A stretch of 64,000 nucleotides of DNA from Eustoma russellianum (lineage: Eukaryota > Streptophyta > Magnoliopsida > Gentianales > Gentianaceae). The notes beneath the pieces were generated by a model that was given only the letters and a program-made list of their open reading frames with translations, made no database searches and was not told the origin of the DNA. How positions within the stretch are numbered: position 1 is the stretch's first letter; each line of letters opens with the position of its first letter. The stretch lies in assembly GCA_036186865.1 (NCBI GenBank), contig AP025055.1, positions 26,639,830 to 26,703,829 on the forward strand, read 5' to 3'. A program made the position numbers and the translations under genes. Of this stretch, positions 10,770 through 23,574 are shown one piece after another.

Positions 10770-13700
10770 TGTAGAGATAAGGGGGTTTGAGTGATTTCAA
10801 AATAAGTGACTTAAATGCATGATATATATAAAACATGTACATGTATGCATGATACTTTGCTATTACTTGCCTTATTTAGCTTATATATTATGTTGCCGTA
10901 CTAACGAGCCATGAAGCGCTAAAGTTTACATCATATGGCAAACATTTGTTGTGTTTATACTATTTTCAGGTGCCACCATTAATGAACTAAACTGGTTCAT
11001 TAAGTGAAGTACTTAGTTTAATAAACTAAGTAGTTCATTAAAGGAAGCCACATTTGGAAAAGGCACAAAGGCAACAAGGCTAAGGAAGGAAAGTTTTCTC
11101 CTCCTTTCCTCTTTAATGATACACGCCTATATACATATATATTACATACATTTTCAGATTTTTTGAAAAAGGCACATACACATGTATTCCAACGTACTAC
11201 CGACACGTTATATATTTTACGTATGTACGTTAACGTCACACCACTATACTTAACTCATATTTATGAGTATATTCAGGTCTTATATCATATGATATAAGAA
11301 ATGGTGATGACAAATTAAATACGACACGATAAAAGGTTCTAAACCAAAAATTGTCGTATCGGGCGAATGCCGAAACTTCGCCAACGTATCACGTACTTGC
11401 CATAAATAAATGGCCAGCCCCTATACATCAAAAATTGATGTAAATTTCGTGCACATCACTGAAAAATCAGGCAAAAATACTTTCCATGTTGGCACACACA
11501 AATTACTCCACATTAAGGCCAAAATGTGAAGATTCCAAGTTTAATTTTTGTCACATGTAAATGGTACCGCTTTAGACCAGCCTAGTGCTGAGATTTAAAG
11601 TATATATTATATATATTATGTATAACATAATATATATAACATGTGCAAAAGTTGGAATTTAAATTATAGAAAAATCGGGTAATCGATAAATATCAAAAAT
11701 TCGGTTTTCTACGCACACAACACATGGAACGGTTTTGGTACATCATGTGACACGTATCTAGACACTTTTTACATATGATATACATCTTAAAGTGTTTTAG
11801 AAAATTAAATTAAGGGCTGATTGGAATATAACATGTGTGTATTATTAAATGTGCATTATTTTACAAAGTTAGCAAAAATAAATTTCAGCACATGCACAAT
11901 CATTTCCAACGCCACCTACAGCTGAGATGGAGCTTATTTAGAGCCTTGTTGGCATATTTATTGGTGAAGGATCAATTATACAATGTTGGTGAATTGAAGA
12001 GGGAAGCTACAAATGGTAAGAATTCAAAATATATCTCTCTTATATCACATGCTGAAAATTTCAGCATGCTAAACATAGGGTGGCCGATTTTATGACATTG
12101 AATGTGATATATTTCATCATCTTTTATTATGTGATTGATTGGAAGAAGAAATAGAAATGATTTGAACATTATTTAAATTAATAAAGAGTGATATTTTATA
12201 TCACACATGCTGAAAATTTTTCAGCATGTGTACAACTTGTGGTGGCCGAATTATTGGTCCAAATTGTGTCCAAGTTCATTTCTTATGTGATAGCAATACT
12301 TACCATAAATTGGTGATTCAATTTTTAAAGAAAAAATCAAGGTAAATTGGGCATTATTTTGAAAGAAATGGAATGATGCACATGCTGAATTTTCAGCATG
12401 GCAAGACTACTAGTTGGCCGATTTTTGCATTTAGTTGGGAAGGATTTGATGTCTTGCAATTTATGTGATATATCTCATGATTTATGGAAGTTATTTTGTG
12501 ATGATTTTTGGCACATGTTTAAGTGAAATTCTCAGATTTTTTCCAAGTCATCAATGATGACAACATTCATCTAATGAGAAAGTGCCAAGTAAGCGAAGAC
12601 TAAATGATCATCCAATAAGAAGATGCCAAGTAAGCAAGACATTGTCACAATGATGTCTTACACTCTCTCAAGGACTTAAAAGATAATTTTCAAGAGGGGG
12701 AGACACCACCTAGGGGACGGCCATGCACCATTATAAGGAAAGAAGAGAGCAAACAAAAGAAGCAACAAGCATTGCAAATCAAAGTGATCAAAAAGCCTAG
12801 CTCTTCTTCTTCTACATCCTCTTTCTTTCTCTCTTCTTGTAAGCCTATTGTATTCATATCTTTCAATCTTGAATAGGCTTGATATAGACCACCACTCATT
12901 ATACATCTTTGTAAAAGATTGATCAAGGTGTGATCAATCTTCATTCTTGCGAGGTGGTGGTGTTCGTGTGAATTGTACTCGTCATACAAGGTTTGTAAAG
13001 GGTTGGAGTTAGGTGTAACTCTATCAACCCTGTGGTAAGGTGTATTGCGTGTGTGTGATTAGTGTGAACCAAGGAAGGTGTTCCTTGAAGACTGGAGTAG
13101 GTTGTTTATAACCGAACCAGTATAAAATTATTGGTGCCATTTACTTTCTGCATTTACTTTTCAGTTACTGCACTGATTACCCTTCTTGTTCGCATTTGTA
13201 AAAATAGTTAACGAATTTTAAAAATCACAAAAATTTCCAGAAATATACTCACACGTTCTAGGGTTAATTTGGCACAAGTTTCAACCCTTTTGGATAAGTA
13301 TAAGTCAATCAAACATCAAAAGTTCTGAGACTAGTGCAGTCTGATTTTCAGACTTGCAAAGGTTGAGACTTTGATTGTAGTTGACCTACTTCCCAAAAGA
13401 ATTTTGCAAAACTGTTTCAACCCACTTAATTATAGTATATAAGGAGTTAGTGGTCAAATTTTCAGAGCATTTGGATGTTCACACAAACAGGAATAAATTT
13501 TTCAAAACCATCTACCGTTTCTGGCATATTCGAGCAATCTGAGTACCAACGGTTTTTGAAAGGGTTACAGGTTGAATTTTAATTTGAAATTTTTAGGGGA
13601 CCCTCATAACATCTGAGGATAAGTTCTCTCAAAATTTCATAATTTTTGGAGACCTCTAACCTAGTGTTAAAAATGTTTTAAAACTGGTCCTGAAAACAGA

Positions 13701-13807
13701 ATCTGTTTTCAGAACTTGAATTGTTCAAGTTTAAAGAAATTTTAAAAACCACACTTTCCGCACCATCTATTCAACCCCCCTTCTAGTGGTACCTTACAGA
13801 TCCTACA
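10770..13807 (+). repeat. 5' LTR of element B, 3038 bp
   Basis: It begins TGTAGAGATAAGG and ends AGATCCTACA. A TATA-like ATTATAAGG lies at about 12730, which puts U3 near 1.95 kb and R-U5 near 1.05 kb. Hairpin palindromes of the CATGCTGAAA type lie at 12048-12068, 12204-12230 and 12381-12400. Confidence 0.97.
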
Positions 13808-13809
13808 AG

Positions 13810-13821
13810 TGGTATCAGAGC
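13810..13821 (+). other. Primer-binding site (tRNA-iMet) of element B
   Basis: TGGTATCAGAGC, a perfect 12-base complement to the 3' end of plant initiator tRNA-Met, begins two bases after the LTR. Confidence 0.97.
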
Positions 13822-13861
13822 GCAGGAACACTCACTTCAAGGAATCCAACGATTCAGTGAG

Positions 13862-15626
13862 ATGGCAACCACAAATCTCAAAACCGAGCAAGAAGGTATG
13901 TCGAGCCAAAGGCCTCCACTTTTTGACGGTGAGTCGTTTATTCAGTGGAAACTTAGTATGAATGCTAGGGCTATGCAATTGCTTCTAAACGGATTAAGTA
14001 AAAGTGAGTCTAGTTATGTGTCAAACTGTTCGAGTGCACAAGAAATGTGGAGGATACTAGAAATGAAACACGAAGGCACAAGTCAAGTGAAAGAGTCAAA
14101 AATTAACATGCTTATGTCCACACTTGAGTCATTTAAATTATTGCTCAATGAGTCTATTGTAGATATGGATCTTTGTTTGACTAACATCTACAACTCTCTT
14201 GAGTCTCTTGGTAAGGCTTTTACTACGCAGGAAAAGGTACAGAAAGTCCTACGAAGCCTTCCTTCTGAATGGGACCCTAAAGTGACCGCGATAGAAGAAA
14301 GAAAGGAAACTAAATCAATAAAGATAAAAGAACTAATCGGATCACTTAAAGTTTATGAAAATAAACTCATCATACGGAAATCGGAATCATCTAAACAAGG
14401 TAAAACAATTGCTTTTAAATCAAATGAATACGTCTCCCCTCCCTCCGATCATGTAGATGATAGTGATTCCGAATCGGATAATGATGACCTAATTCTATTG
14501 GCTAAAGGATTGAGAAAATTTATGAGAAGGTCATTTAGAAACAAAAATAAGGGCACTACGACCAAGAGAAATAAGAACAAGTCAAACGATAAAGACGTTA
14601 AATGTTATGAATGTGGCAAACTCGGACACTTATCATATGACTGCCCAAATAAAGAAAAGCAAACTACTAAATACCCTGACAAGGAGCGGAACAAAAATAG
14701 ACTCGTCTCAGAACCCAAACAAAGGAAACGTACTCTAAAGGCCTCAACCTGGAGTGATTCATCAGATTCTGAAACTGAGACCGAAGAGGAGACTGCACAA
14801 GTGTGCTTTGCATCCAAAGCATCTAATGAGGTATCATCTGATTCTGACTCTGACTCTGAACCTTCTTATGATGATCTTTTTAGTCAGTATCTAGAATTGC
14901 ATAAATTCACCAAGACTCTCGCTAAGGAAAAGAAACGATTAATTGAAGACAAGAAATTGTTAGAATCTTCTAACGAGAATCTTGTCGCTCAATTAAGCGA
15001 TTCAAAGAAAGAGTCATCATGCGTCATTACTGCATTAAAAACAGAGATTTCATCATTAACCACTCAAAATAATGAAATGAAATCCGAGATTTCAAATTTG
15101 AAATCAAGGAATACCGATTTAGAGAAAATGATGAAACAGTTTGATACAGGGTCCAACATGCTGCATCGCATCATATTATCACAAAAGCATGACAGCGACA
15201 AAACTGGACTGGGATACGTTGATACTAACGAAGTATCAATCAAACCAACCAAGTTTGTTGTTTCTAAGAAAGTAGACACCCCTAAGCCGCAAGTGGCGTC
15301 TAAGATGACGCAAAAAGCGCCCCTTTCCTCATCACGCCCCATTTCTTCTTCATATCATGCGAAATATAACTTTGTACCATATAGATATGAAAAGAAAAGA
15401 ACAATGCATACACGAAATTCATATCATCCACGCACTACACACACACACAAGGACATATCAAAAACGTCCTTCATTTAGTGAGTATAGAGGAGTCCTTGGG
15501 CAAAGGCCCAAAGTGCATGCACCACATGTCTACTATATCGCACCTTCATCTACATTCTTGCCATTTGATAGACCGAGAAGGATCACCCAAGTATGGGTAC
15601 CGAAAGGTACTTTTACCAAGAGGTGA
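13862..15626 (+). pseudogene. Element B gag
   Basis: The ATG at 13862 starts a 538-codon frame to 15478. It holds a copia-type Gag domain (about residues 35-190), a CCHC zinc knuckle CYECGKLGHLSYDC (about 248-261) that binds RNA, an acidic Ser-rich stretch, and a predicted coiled coil rich in Lys/Glu/Leu (about 345-425). Compared with copies A and C, 52 codons are missing in frame after WKLS. A frameshift in an (AC)n run near 15430 moves the true tail (RTYQKRPSF to WVPKGTFTKR) into the next frame, ending at 15626. Gag forms the virus-like particle. Confidence 0.93.
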
Positions 15627-15630
15627 TTAA

Positions 15631-16626
15631 CTAACTCGAAAGGACCCAAAGTTAAAAGGGTACCTAAATCATCTTTGCACATTGCAGGGAGCCCACACAT
15701 CGAAAGATACATCTATAAAGTGGTTCCTTGATAGTGGATGCTCGAGACACATGACGGGTGACCCGAGCCTATTCACCAAATTAAAGAAGGTCACAAAAGG
15801 CGGATCCATGACCTTTGGAGACAATAACGAAGGCAAGATCATCGGAAAAGGTACGATTGGAAGTCCAAACACTCTCCAAATCTCCAACGTATTTTTGGTA
15901 AGCAACTTATCTTACAATCTTCTTAGCATTTCTCAATTTGTTGACAATGGTTTCAATGTGTGTTTTACTCATCCTTATTGCAATATAATAAATAAAAATG
16001 GAGAAACCGTTTTAAAAGGAAAACGAGAAGGTAATATTTTTACGCTTTCTATGGATGATGTAGTAGACGCTAAAGTTAAGTGTTTTATGTCAAATGAACC
16101 CAATGTGAATTTATGGCATAGACGTTTAGGACACATTGGCATTTCCACACTAGAAAAACTTCAACGAAAGAACTTAGTACGAGGATTGCCTACGCTCGAT
16201 TTAGACAACTTTCAGTTGTGTGAATCTTGCGTAAAAGGCAAACAAACACGTGAGTCACTTAAGCCGAAAAATGAAATAAGCACGACTAGAATATTAGAAC
16301 TATTGCATGTAGATTTGTTTGGTCCTAGTCGCACTACAAGCCTTGGTGGGCGCCACTATGCATGCGTAATTGTTGATGACTTTTCTCGTTATACTTGGAC
16401 TTTATTTCTTGCACATAAGGATGATAGCGCTATTGAGATTGCAAAATTGATTAAACAACTTGAAAATCAATACGGTGTAAATGTGAAAAAGATAAGAAGC
16501 GATAGAGGCGGTGAGTTTAAAAACAAAGAGATGATCTCGTTTTACGAAGAAAAAGGAATCAAGCATGAGTTTTCGCCACCTAGAACTCCACAATTAAATG
16601 GAGTAGTAGAAAGAAAGAATCGCTAG
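15631..16626 (+). pseudogene. Element B protease and integrase core
   Basis: The frame opens after a TAA at 15628-15630, in the +1 frame relative to gag. It contains the aspartic protease site DSGCSRHMTGD (about 15730), NLWHRRLGH and CESCVKGK (integrase zinc-binding HHCC), then LLHVDLFGPS, SDRGGEF and NGVVERKNR with all three DDE residues. The frame ends at TAG 16624-16626: 17 bases that copy C has at this point are missing. A TTG just before QGAHTS could be taken for a start, but protein is more likely made as part of a Gag-Pol precursor. Confidence 0.93.
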
Positions 16627-16812
16627 AACTATGTTGTGCGAAAATAAATTGCCTAGATTTCTGTGGGCGGAAGCCGTAAATTGTGCATGCTATATTGTAA
16701 ATCGCCTATCTATAAGAAAGAAAATAAACAAGACGCCTTATGAGATTTTGAATGATCGCATGCCTAAGATTGACTATTTTCGTGTGTTTGGATGCAAATG
16801 CTTTGTCTTGAT
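16627..16812 (+). pseudogene. Element B integrase C-terminal part, out of frame
   Basis: MLCENKLPRFLWAEAVNCACYIVNRL and FGCKCFVL match copy C but lie one frame away from the flanking pol segments. The 17-base deletion at 16624 opens the shift and a 1-base deletion near 16805 closes it; together they remove 18 bases, so downstream pol is back in the original frame. Confidence 0.9.
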
Positions 16813-18031
16813 ACAAAAGATAATTTAGATAAATTTGAATCCAAATCAATTGAGTGCATTTTTGTTGGATATTCTATAAATTCAAAGGCATATAGATGTT
16901 ATGATCCTCTCACTAGACAAATCATGGAATCTATTCATGTGAAATTCAATGAATTTGGTGAGATTGATAAAGATAAGGAATATGACGATGACTTTGACTT
17001 GAAACCCGTGTTGAATGAAGATGATGGTTCTTTTGATATGCATGATATGAATGACACACTAGAAATGCATGATCATATAGAAATGCATGATAACATAGAA
17101 AATAATCAACCAAGATGGCATAGAGATCACCCACATGATCTCATCATAGGCGACCTCACTCACGGTGTGCGACCACGTAGAAGAATTACATCAGACGAAA
17201 TAAATGAATTTCATGCTATGATTTCTGAAATTGAGCCCAAAAATGTGCATGATGCTTTGAGTGATTCTTCTTGGATTGATGCTATGCATGATGAACTTAA
17301 TCAATTTGTTAGAAACGATGTATGGGATTTAGTGCCACGACCACAAGATAAAACTATAATAGGCACAAAGTGGGTGTTTAGGAATAAAATGAATGAAGAA
17401 GGAAAGGTCGTTAGGAATAAAACGAGACTTGTAGCACAAGGCTATAATCAAGAGGAAGGAATTGACTACGATGAAACATTTGCACCCGTAGCACGATTAG
17501 AAGCTATACGACTTTTACTTGCTATTGCTTGTATGAAAGATTTTAAATTGTATCAAATGGACGTAAAAAGTGCATTTCTAAACGGATTTATACAAGAAGA
17601 AGTATACGTGAAGCAACCACCCGGTTTTGAAGATTTGAAACATCCCGATCACGTGTACAAACTAAAGAAGGCACTATACGGCCTAAAGCAAGCACCGAGA
17701 GCATGGTATGATCGTTTTGCTACTTTTCTTTTAGAAAATGATTTTAAACGTGGTACTATAGATAGTACACTATTTTTGAAACAAGATAAATCAGATTTAC
17801 TTATTATCCAAATCTATGTTGATGACATTATTTTCGGCTCTACCTCACATAGACTTGTTAAAGATTTTGAAAATTGCATGAAATCTGAATTTGAAATGTC
17901 TATGGTTGGTGAACTTAATTATTTTCTTGGCTTGCAGATTAAGCAAACGAGTAAAGGGATTCATATAAGTCAAGCAAAATATGTTAATGACATGATTAAA
18001 AAGTTTAATTTTGAAAATTTGAAACCATCCC
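16813..18031 (+). pseudogene. Element B linker and reverse transcriptase
   Basis: After the integrase end (IECIFVGYSINSKAYRCYDP) there is an acidic linker with Asp/Met/His-rich repeats (HDMND, EMHDHIEMHDNIE). RT follows: WVFRNKMNEEGKVVRNKTRL, YQMDVKSAFLNG (first catalytic Asp), KQPPGFED, LYGLKQAPRAW and YVDDIIFGS (the catalytic Asp pair). One C is missing from a CCCCC run near 18031, which shifts the frame just before RNase H. Apart from that the RT looks complete. Confidence 0.93.
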
Positions 18032-18764
18032 CACCCCTATGAGTGTCACTACCAAGTTGGACAAAGACGAAAATGGTAAAGACATTGATAATGGAGTATA
18101 TCGATCTATGATAGGTTCTTTGTTATATTTAACAGCCAGTAGGCCTGATATCATGTTTAGTGTATGCATGTGTGCACGTTTTCAAAGTCAACCTAAGGTG
18201 TCACACTTCAATGCTGTAAAAAGAATATTTCGTTATATTAAGCACACGCCCACCTTAGGAATTTGGTACGATAAGGATTCTACCTTTAACTTACATGCTT
18301 ACACTGATGCAGATTATGGTGGCTGCAAAATAGATAGAAAAAGCACGAGCGGAACTTGCCAATTTATAGGAAACTCACTCATTTCATGGTTTTCCAAAAA
18401 GCAAGCAAGCGTTGCTTTGTCCACTACTGAGGCTGAGTACATGGCTCTTAGCCTTTGTTGCACACAGTTGTTGTCGATAAAACAACAACTTTCGGACTTT
18501 GGAATTACCGTAAATAGAATTCCTATATATTGTGATAGTATGAGTGCCATAAATTTGTCTAAGAACCCCGTGTTACATTCTAAGGCTAAGCATATAGAAG
18601 TACGCTATCACTTTCTTCGTGATCACGTAAACAATGGTGATATTGTCATAGATCACGTACGCACAGAAGCACAAGTAGCGGATATCTTTACAAAAGCCTT
18701 AAATCAAGCCACGTATGAATCTCTTCGTTCTAAATTAGGCATGATTCCCGTTGATATGATTTGA
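18032..18764 (+). pseudogene. Element B RNase H
   Basis: Once the one-base loss at about 18031 is passed, the frame runs to a TGA at 18762-18764. YTDADYGGCK, STTEAEYMAL and YCDSMSAINLS give the catalytic Asp/Glu/Asp, and the C-terminus ADIFTKALNQATYESLRSKLGM is present, unlike in the copy at 1-861. The LTR begins only 238 bases later, leaving no room for an env-like gene. Confidence 0.93.
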
Positions 18765-18799
18765 TTTGACGTGATTTGATTTACTTTCCTTTTTGACAG

Positions 18800-19002
18800 G
18801 AATCTTTTGATTTACTTTCCAAAATAAAGGGGGAGAGAAAAGCATGATTTAAGGGGGAGAGAGAGACTAATTGCACAAATCAAGGAGGAGCCGGATTTGA
18901 AATTCGAAATTCAAATTTCAAATTTGTGCATGTTTCAAGGGGGAGCAATAGCATTTAAATCATGTGTACAAGTTATTTTGAAAATCATCAAAAGGGGAAG
19001 AT
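18800..19002 (+). promoter_or_regulatory. Polypurine tract cluster of element B
   Basis: AAAGGGGGAGAG, TTAAGGGGGAGAG, CAAGGAGGAG and CAAGGGGGAGC precede AAAAGGGGAAGA, which abuts the 3' LTR. The LTR-proximal tract is the expected plus-strand primer; the others are spaced 20-60 bp apart. Confidence 0.8.
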
Positions 19003-22000
19003 TGTAGAGATAAGGGGGTTTGAGTGATTTCAAAATAAGTGACTTAAATGCATGATATATATAAAACGTGTACATGTATGCATGATACTTTGCTATTACT
19101 TGCCTTATTTAGCTTATATATTATGTTGCCGTACTAACGAGCCATGAAGCGCTAAAGCTTACATCATATGACAAACATTTGTTTTGTTTATACTATTTTC
19201 AGGTGCCACCATTAATGAACTAAACTTGTTCATTAAGTGAAGTACTTAGTTTAATAAACTAAGTAGTTCATTAAAGGAAGCCACATTTGGAAAAGGCACA
19301 AAGGCAACAAGGCTAAGGAAGGAAAGTTTTCTCCTCCTCTCCTCTTTAATGATACACGCCTATATACATATATATTACATACATTTTCAGATTTTTTGAA
19401 AAAGGCACATACACATGTATTCCAACGTACTACCGACACGTTATATATTTTACGTACGTACGTTAACGTCACACCACTATACTTAACTCATATTTATGAG
19501 TATATTCAGGTCTTATATCATATGATATAAGATATGGTGATGACAAATTAAATACGACACGATAAAAGGTTCTAAACCAAAAATTGTCGTATCGGGCGAA
19601 TACCGAAACTTCGCCAACGTGTCACGTACTTGCCATAAATAAATGGCCAGCCCCTATACATCAAAAATTGATGTAAATTTCGTGCACATCACTGAAAAAT
19701 TAGGCAAAAATACTTTCCATGTTGGCACACACAAATTACTCCATATCAAGGCCAAAATGTGAAGATTCCAAGTTTAATTTTTGTCACATGTAAATGGTAC
19801 CGCTTTAGACCAGCCTAGTGCTGAGATTTAAAGTATATATGATATATATTATGTATAACATAATATATATAACATGTGCAAAAGTTGGAATTTAAATTAT
19901 AGAAAAATCGGGTAATCGATAAATATTGAAAATTCGGTTTTCTACGCACACAACACATGAAACGGTTTTGGTACATCATGTGCCACGTATCTAGACACTT
20001 TTTACATATGATATACATCTTAAAGTGTTCTAGAAAATTAAATTAAGGGCTGATTGGAATATAACATGTGTGTATTATTAAATATGCATTATTTTACAAA
20101 GTTAGCAAAAATAAATTTCAGCACATGCACAATCATTTCCAACGCCACCTACAGCTGAGATGGAGCTTATTTGGAGCCTTGTTGGTATATTGATTGGTCA
20201 AGGATCAATCATACAATGTTGGTGAATTGAAGAGGGAAGCTAGAAATGGTAAGAATTCAAAATATATCTCTCTTATATCACATGCTGAAAATTTCAGCAT
20301 GCTAAACATAGGGTGGCCAATTTTATGACATTGAATGTGATATATTTCATTATCTTTTATTATGTGATTGATTGGAAGAAGAAATGAAAATGATTTGAAC
20401 ATTATTTAAATTAATAAAGAGTGATATTTTATATCACACATGCTGAAAATTTTTCAGCATGTGTACAACTTGTGGTGGCCGAATTATTGGTCCAAATTGT
20501 GTCCAAGTTCATTTCTTATGTGATAGCAATACTTACCATAACTTGGTGATTCAATTTTTAAAGAAAAAATCAAGGTAAATTGGGCATTATTTTGAAAGAA
20601 ATGGAATGATGCACATGCTGAATTTTCAGCATGGCAAGACTACTTTTTGGCCGATTTTTGCATTTAGTTGGGAAGGATTTGATGTCTTGCAATTTATGTG
20701 ATATATCTCATGATTTATGAAAGTTATTTTGTGATGATTTTTGGCACATGTTTAAGTGAAATTCTCAGATTTTTTCCAAGTCATCAATGATGACAACATT
20801 CATCCAATGAGAAGGTGCCAAGTAAGCGAAGACTAAATGATCATCCAATAAGAAGATGCCAAGTAAGCAAGACATTGTCACAATGATGTCTTACACTCTC
20901 TCAAGGACTTAAAAGATAATTTTCAAGAGGGGGAGACACCACCTAGGGGACGGCCATGCACCATTATAAGGAAAGAAGAGAGCAAACAAAAGAAGCAACA
21001 AGCATTGCAAATCAAAGTGATCAAAAAGCCTAGCTCTTCTTCTTCTACATCCTCTTTCTTTCTCTCTTCTTGTAAGCCTATTGTATTCATATCTTTCAAT
21101 CTTGAATAGGCTTGATATAGACCACCACTCATTATACATCTTTGTAAAAGATTGATCAAGGTGTGATCAATCTTCATTCTTGCGAGGTGGTGGTGTTCGT
21201 GTGAATTGTACTCGTCATACAAGGTTTGTAAAGGGTTGGAGTTAGGTGTAACTCTATCAACCCTGTGGTAAGGTGTATTGCGTGTGTGTGATTAGTGTGA
21301 ACCAAGGAAGGTGTTCCTTGAAGACTGGAGTAGGTTGTTTATAACCGAACCAGTATAAAATTATTGGTGCCATTTACTTTCTGCATTTACTTTTCAGTTA
21401 CTGCACTGATTACCCTTCTTGTTCGCATTTGTAAAAATAGTTAACGAATTTTAAAAATCACAAAAATTTCCAGAAATATACTCACACGTTCTAGGGTTAA
21501 TTTGGCACAAGTTTCAACCCTTTTGGATAAGTATAAGTCAATCAAACATCAAAAGTTCTGAGACTAGTGCAGTCTGATTTTCAGACTTGCAAAGGTTGAG
21601 ACTTTGATTGTAGTTGACCTACTTCCCAAAAGAATTTTGCAAAACTGTTTCAACCCACTTAATTATAGTATATAAGGAGTTAGTGGTCAAATTTTCAGAG
21701 CATTTGGATGTTCACACAAACAGGAATAAATTTTTCAAAACCATCTACCGTTTCTGGCAGATTCGAGCAATCTGAGTACCAACGGTTTTTGAAAGGGTTA
21801 CAGGTTGAATTTTAATTTGAAATTTTTAGGGGACCCTCATAACATCTGAGGCTAAGTTCTCTCAAAATTTCATAATTTTTGGATACCTCTAACCTAGTGT
21901 TAAAAACGTTTTAAAACTGGTCCTGAAAACAGAATCTGTTTTCAGAACTTGAATTGTTCAAGTTTAAAGAAATTTTAAAAACCACACTTTCCGCACCATC

Positions 22001-22040
22001 TATTCAATCCCCCTTCTAGTGGTGCCTTGCAGATCCTACA
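19003..22040 (+). repeat. 3' LTR of element B, 3038 bp
   Basis: Same length as the 5' LTR and nearly identical; long stretches (for example around 12600-13480 against 20830-21710) show almost no differences. Hairpins lie at 20281-20301, 20437-20463 and 20614-20633. CAAAT follows at 22041-22045. Confidence 0.97.
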
Positions 22041-22045
22041 CAAAT

Positions 22046-23404
22046 TTGCTATTGTCAAAACACCTGGGACCATATTAACATTGTGAGAATACAGAGAGGA
22101 CTACGGTGACTTTTCCAAAAGGGGGGGTTCAGGGCAATATGGGAAGGGGCTTTTTGTGTAATTAGTCGAATAAAAGGGTTGTTGTTAGGGCTAGGGTTAG
22201 ACCCTAGCCCCTTACCTCCAGCGGCGGGGTTCTCTCCTTCTTCGTTCCTGCTTCTGGCTGGAGCTTCTCTTCCTTCGACTTCTGACTGTTCGTTGTTGCT
22301 GACCCCCTCTGTTGAAGTCCTGACAACAGTGGCCTTTCCCCTCTTGTCCGGTGGTGATGCGTTTGCCTTCCCACCACTATGGGTACCATAGATCTGAAAA
22401 CACTTCTCTTTGCTGTGTCCTTTCTTCCCACAATGGTCACAGATAATGGAGCTTTTGTCTACTCGCGATGATGGAGGTCCTGAACGAGTAGACATTTGCC
22501 CCTGTTGAGCTGAGTTGCTTCGGTCAATTTGTGGTCCTCGACCATTTCTGCGTCCCATAGGTGGTTTCACCACCAAGCCTTGTCATATTCCTAGTGATGA
22601 GCTTGTCTCTGAGGGGCTGTGCTTCAGTAGACCAGCCTGAGTTTTAGCCCGTTTGAACTCAAAGAAGGCAGCCTCAACGTTGGGTAAAGTGTCCTTTTCA
22701 GCAGCTCCTTTTTCTCAGCTTCGAACCTGTCACTCGCCGTTGTTAAAAACTGATATAATCTAAATTCCTGCATCTTTTGATTGTATAAGAATAATCCTCA
22801 AGGTATTTCATTGGGTTTGTATCCAGTGTGTCGATTGACACCCAAATGTCTTGAAGGCTGTTCCAGCAGGCTTCAAGTGTGTCTTCCCCCTGACGAATAT
22901 TCTTGGCTTTTCGATGTAGGTCAAATACTTGCAAGGAGTCTCATCGGGAGCCATATGTGAGGGCCAACCCATCCCAGAGGGCTTTGGCCGTTGGGTAACA
23001 GGATACGTTATTAATCATACTTCCATCTACATTTTGCAATATCCAGATAAAGACTGAGTTATCATCCTGTTCCCACCAAGGGAACTTCGGGTCATTCGGT
23101 GGTGGTGGTGGTGGTACCCCCGTAAGGTGGTACTGTCTCTCCCATCCCAAAATGGCCCTATAAATTACACGGGACCAGAGTGAATAATTACTTCCTGTAA
23201 GTTTAACTGTGATATAGAGGTTTTCAGGTAATGGTACGGGTGGTTGAGATTGTGGGTTGGGGCTATCTTCGAGGATTTAGGCCACTTGAATGGCCAAATC
23301 TCGAGGGGTTGAACTGGCTGATGATTCAGGTTTTGATTCTTGTGGATTTTGCACAGTTTCTGACATGGTGGAATTTTTGCAGGCGTGTATTGCAACGAGG
23401 ACAA
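22046..23404 (-). pseudogene. Element E gag
   Basis: Pieces run right to left. Frame 23165-23404 would hold the N-terminus. Frame 22941-23150 has NDPKFPWWEQDDNSVFIWIL and AKALWDGLALTYGS. Frame 22743-22934 has LQVFDLHRKAK-like sequence, CWNSLQDIW and NPMKY. Frame 22055-22576 has NGRGPQIDRSNSAQQG and the zinc knuckle CDHCGKKGHSKEKC with all four metal ligands. Frameshifts separate each piece. A (GGT)n run at 23098-23114 encodes a proline run on the - strand. The junction with protease is interrupted by B at 22041. Confidence 0.88.
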
Positions 23405-23561
23405 ACTCAGATTGTCTGAGCAATGATCAAAGCCAAATGACCGGAGAGAGGGTATATCTGCCGGATATTGATCGGAAAGGTATATATATGGGCAGTGATG
23501 AGACTTTCTCTGAGCCTATACTCAAAGATCTCACAATCAGTAGATAAGATGAGAACCGTAC

Positions 23562-23573
23562 TGCTCTGATACC
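23562..23573 (-). other. Primer-binding site (tRNA-iMet) of element E
   Basis: GCTCTGATACCA on the + strand lies just inside the right LTR (one linker base); its complement is TGGTATCAGAGC. This marks the right LTR as the 5' LTR. Confidence 0.95.
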
Positions 23574-23574
23574 A

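Larger units (their letters stand above)
10770..22040 (+). mobile_element. Element B: full-length SIRE/Maximus-like copia, 11.27 kb
   Basis: Two 3038-bp LTRs of exactly equal length, a tRNA-iMet primer site, gag, protease, integrase, RT, RNase H and a polypurine tract are all in order, and the CAAAT duplication is perfect. By my reading the LTRs differ at roughly 45 sites (about 1.5%), which suggests an insertion well under a million years ago if usual plant rates apply. It lies in E in opposite orientation. The coding region has one 156-bp deletion in gag and at least four frameshifts, so it is probably not autonomous. No env-like frame follows RNase H. Confidence 0.97.

Noticed and set aside
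12676..12989. Frames of 76-99 codons repeated at 20909-21222
   Set aside because: They are in the paired LTRs of B and recur only because the LTR does.
18765..19002. env-like gene after pol, as reported for some SIRE elements
   Set aside because: Only 238 bp with stops and purine tracts lie between RNase H and the LTR.
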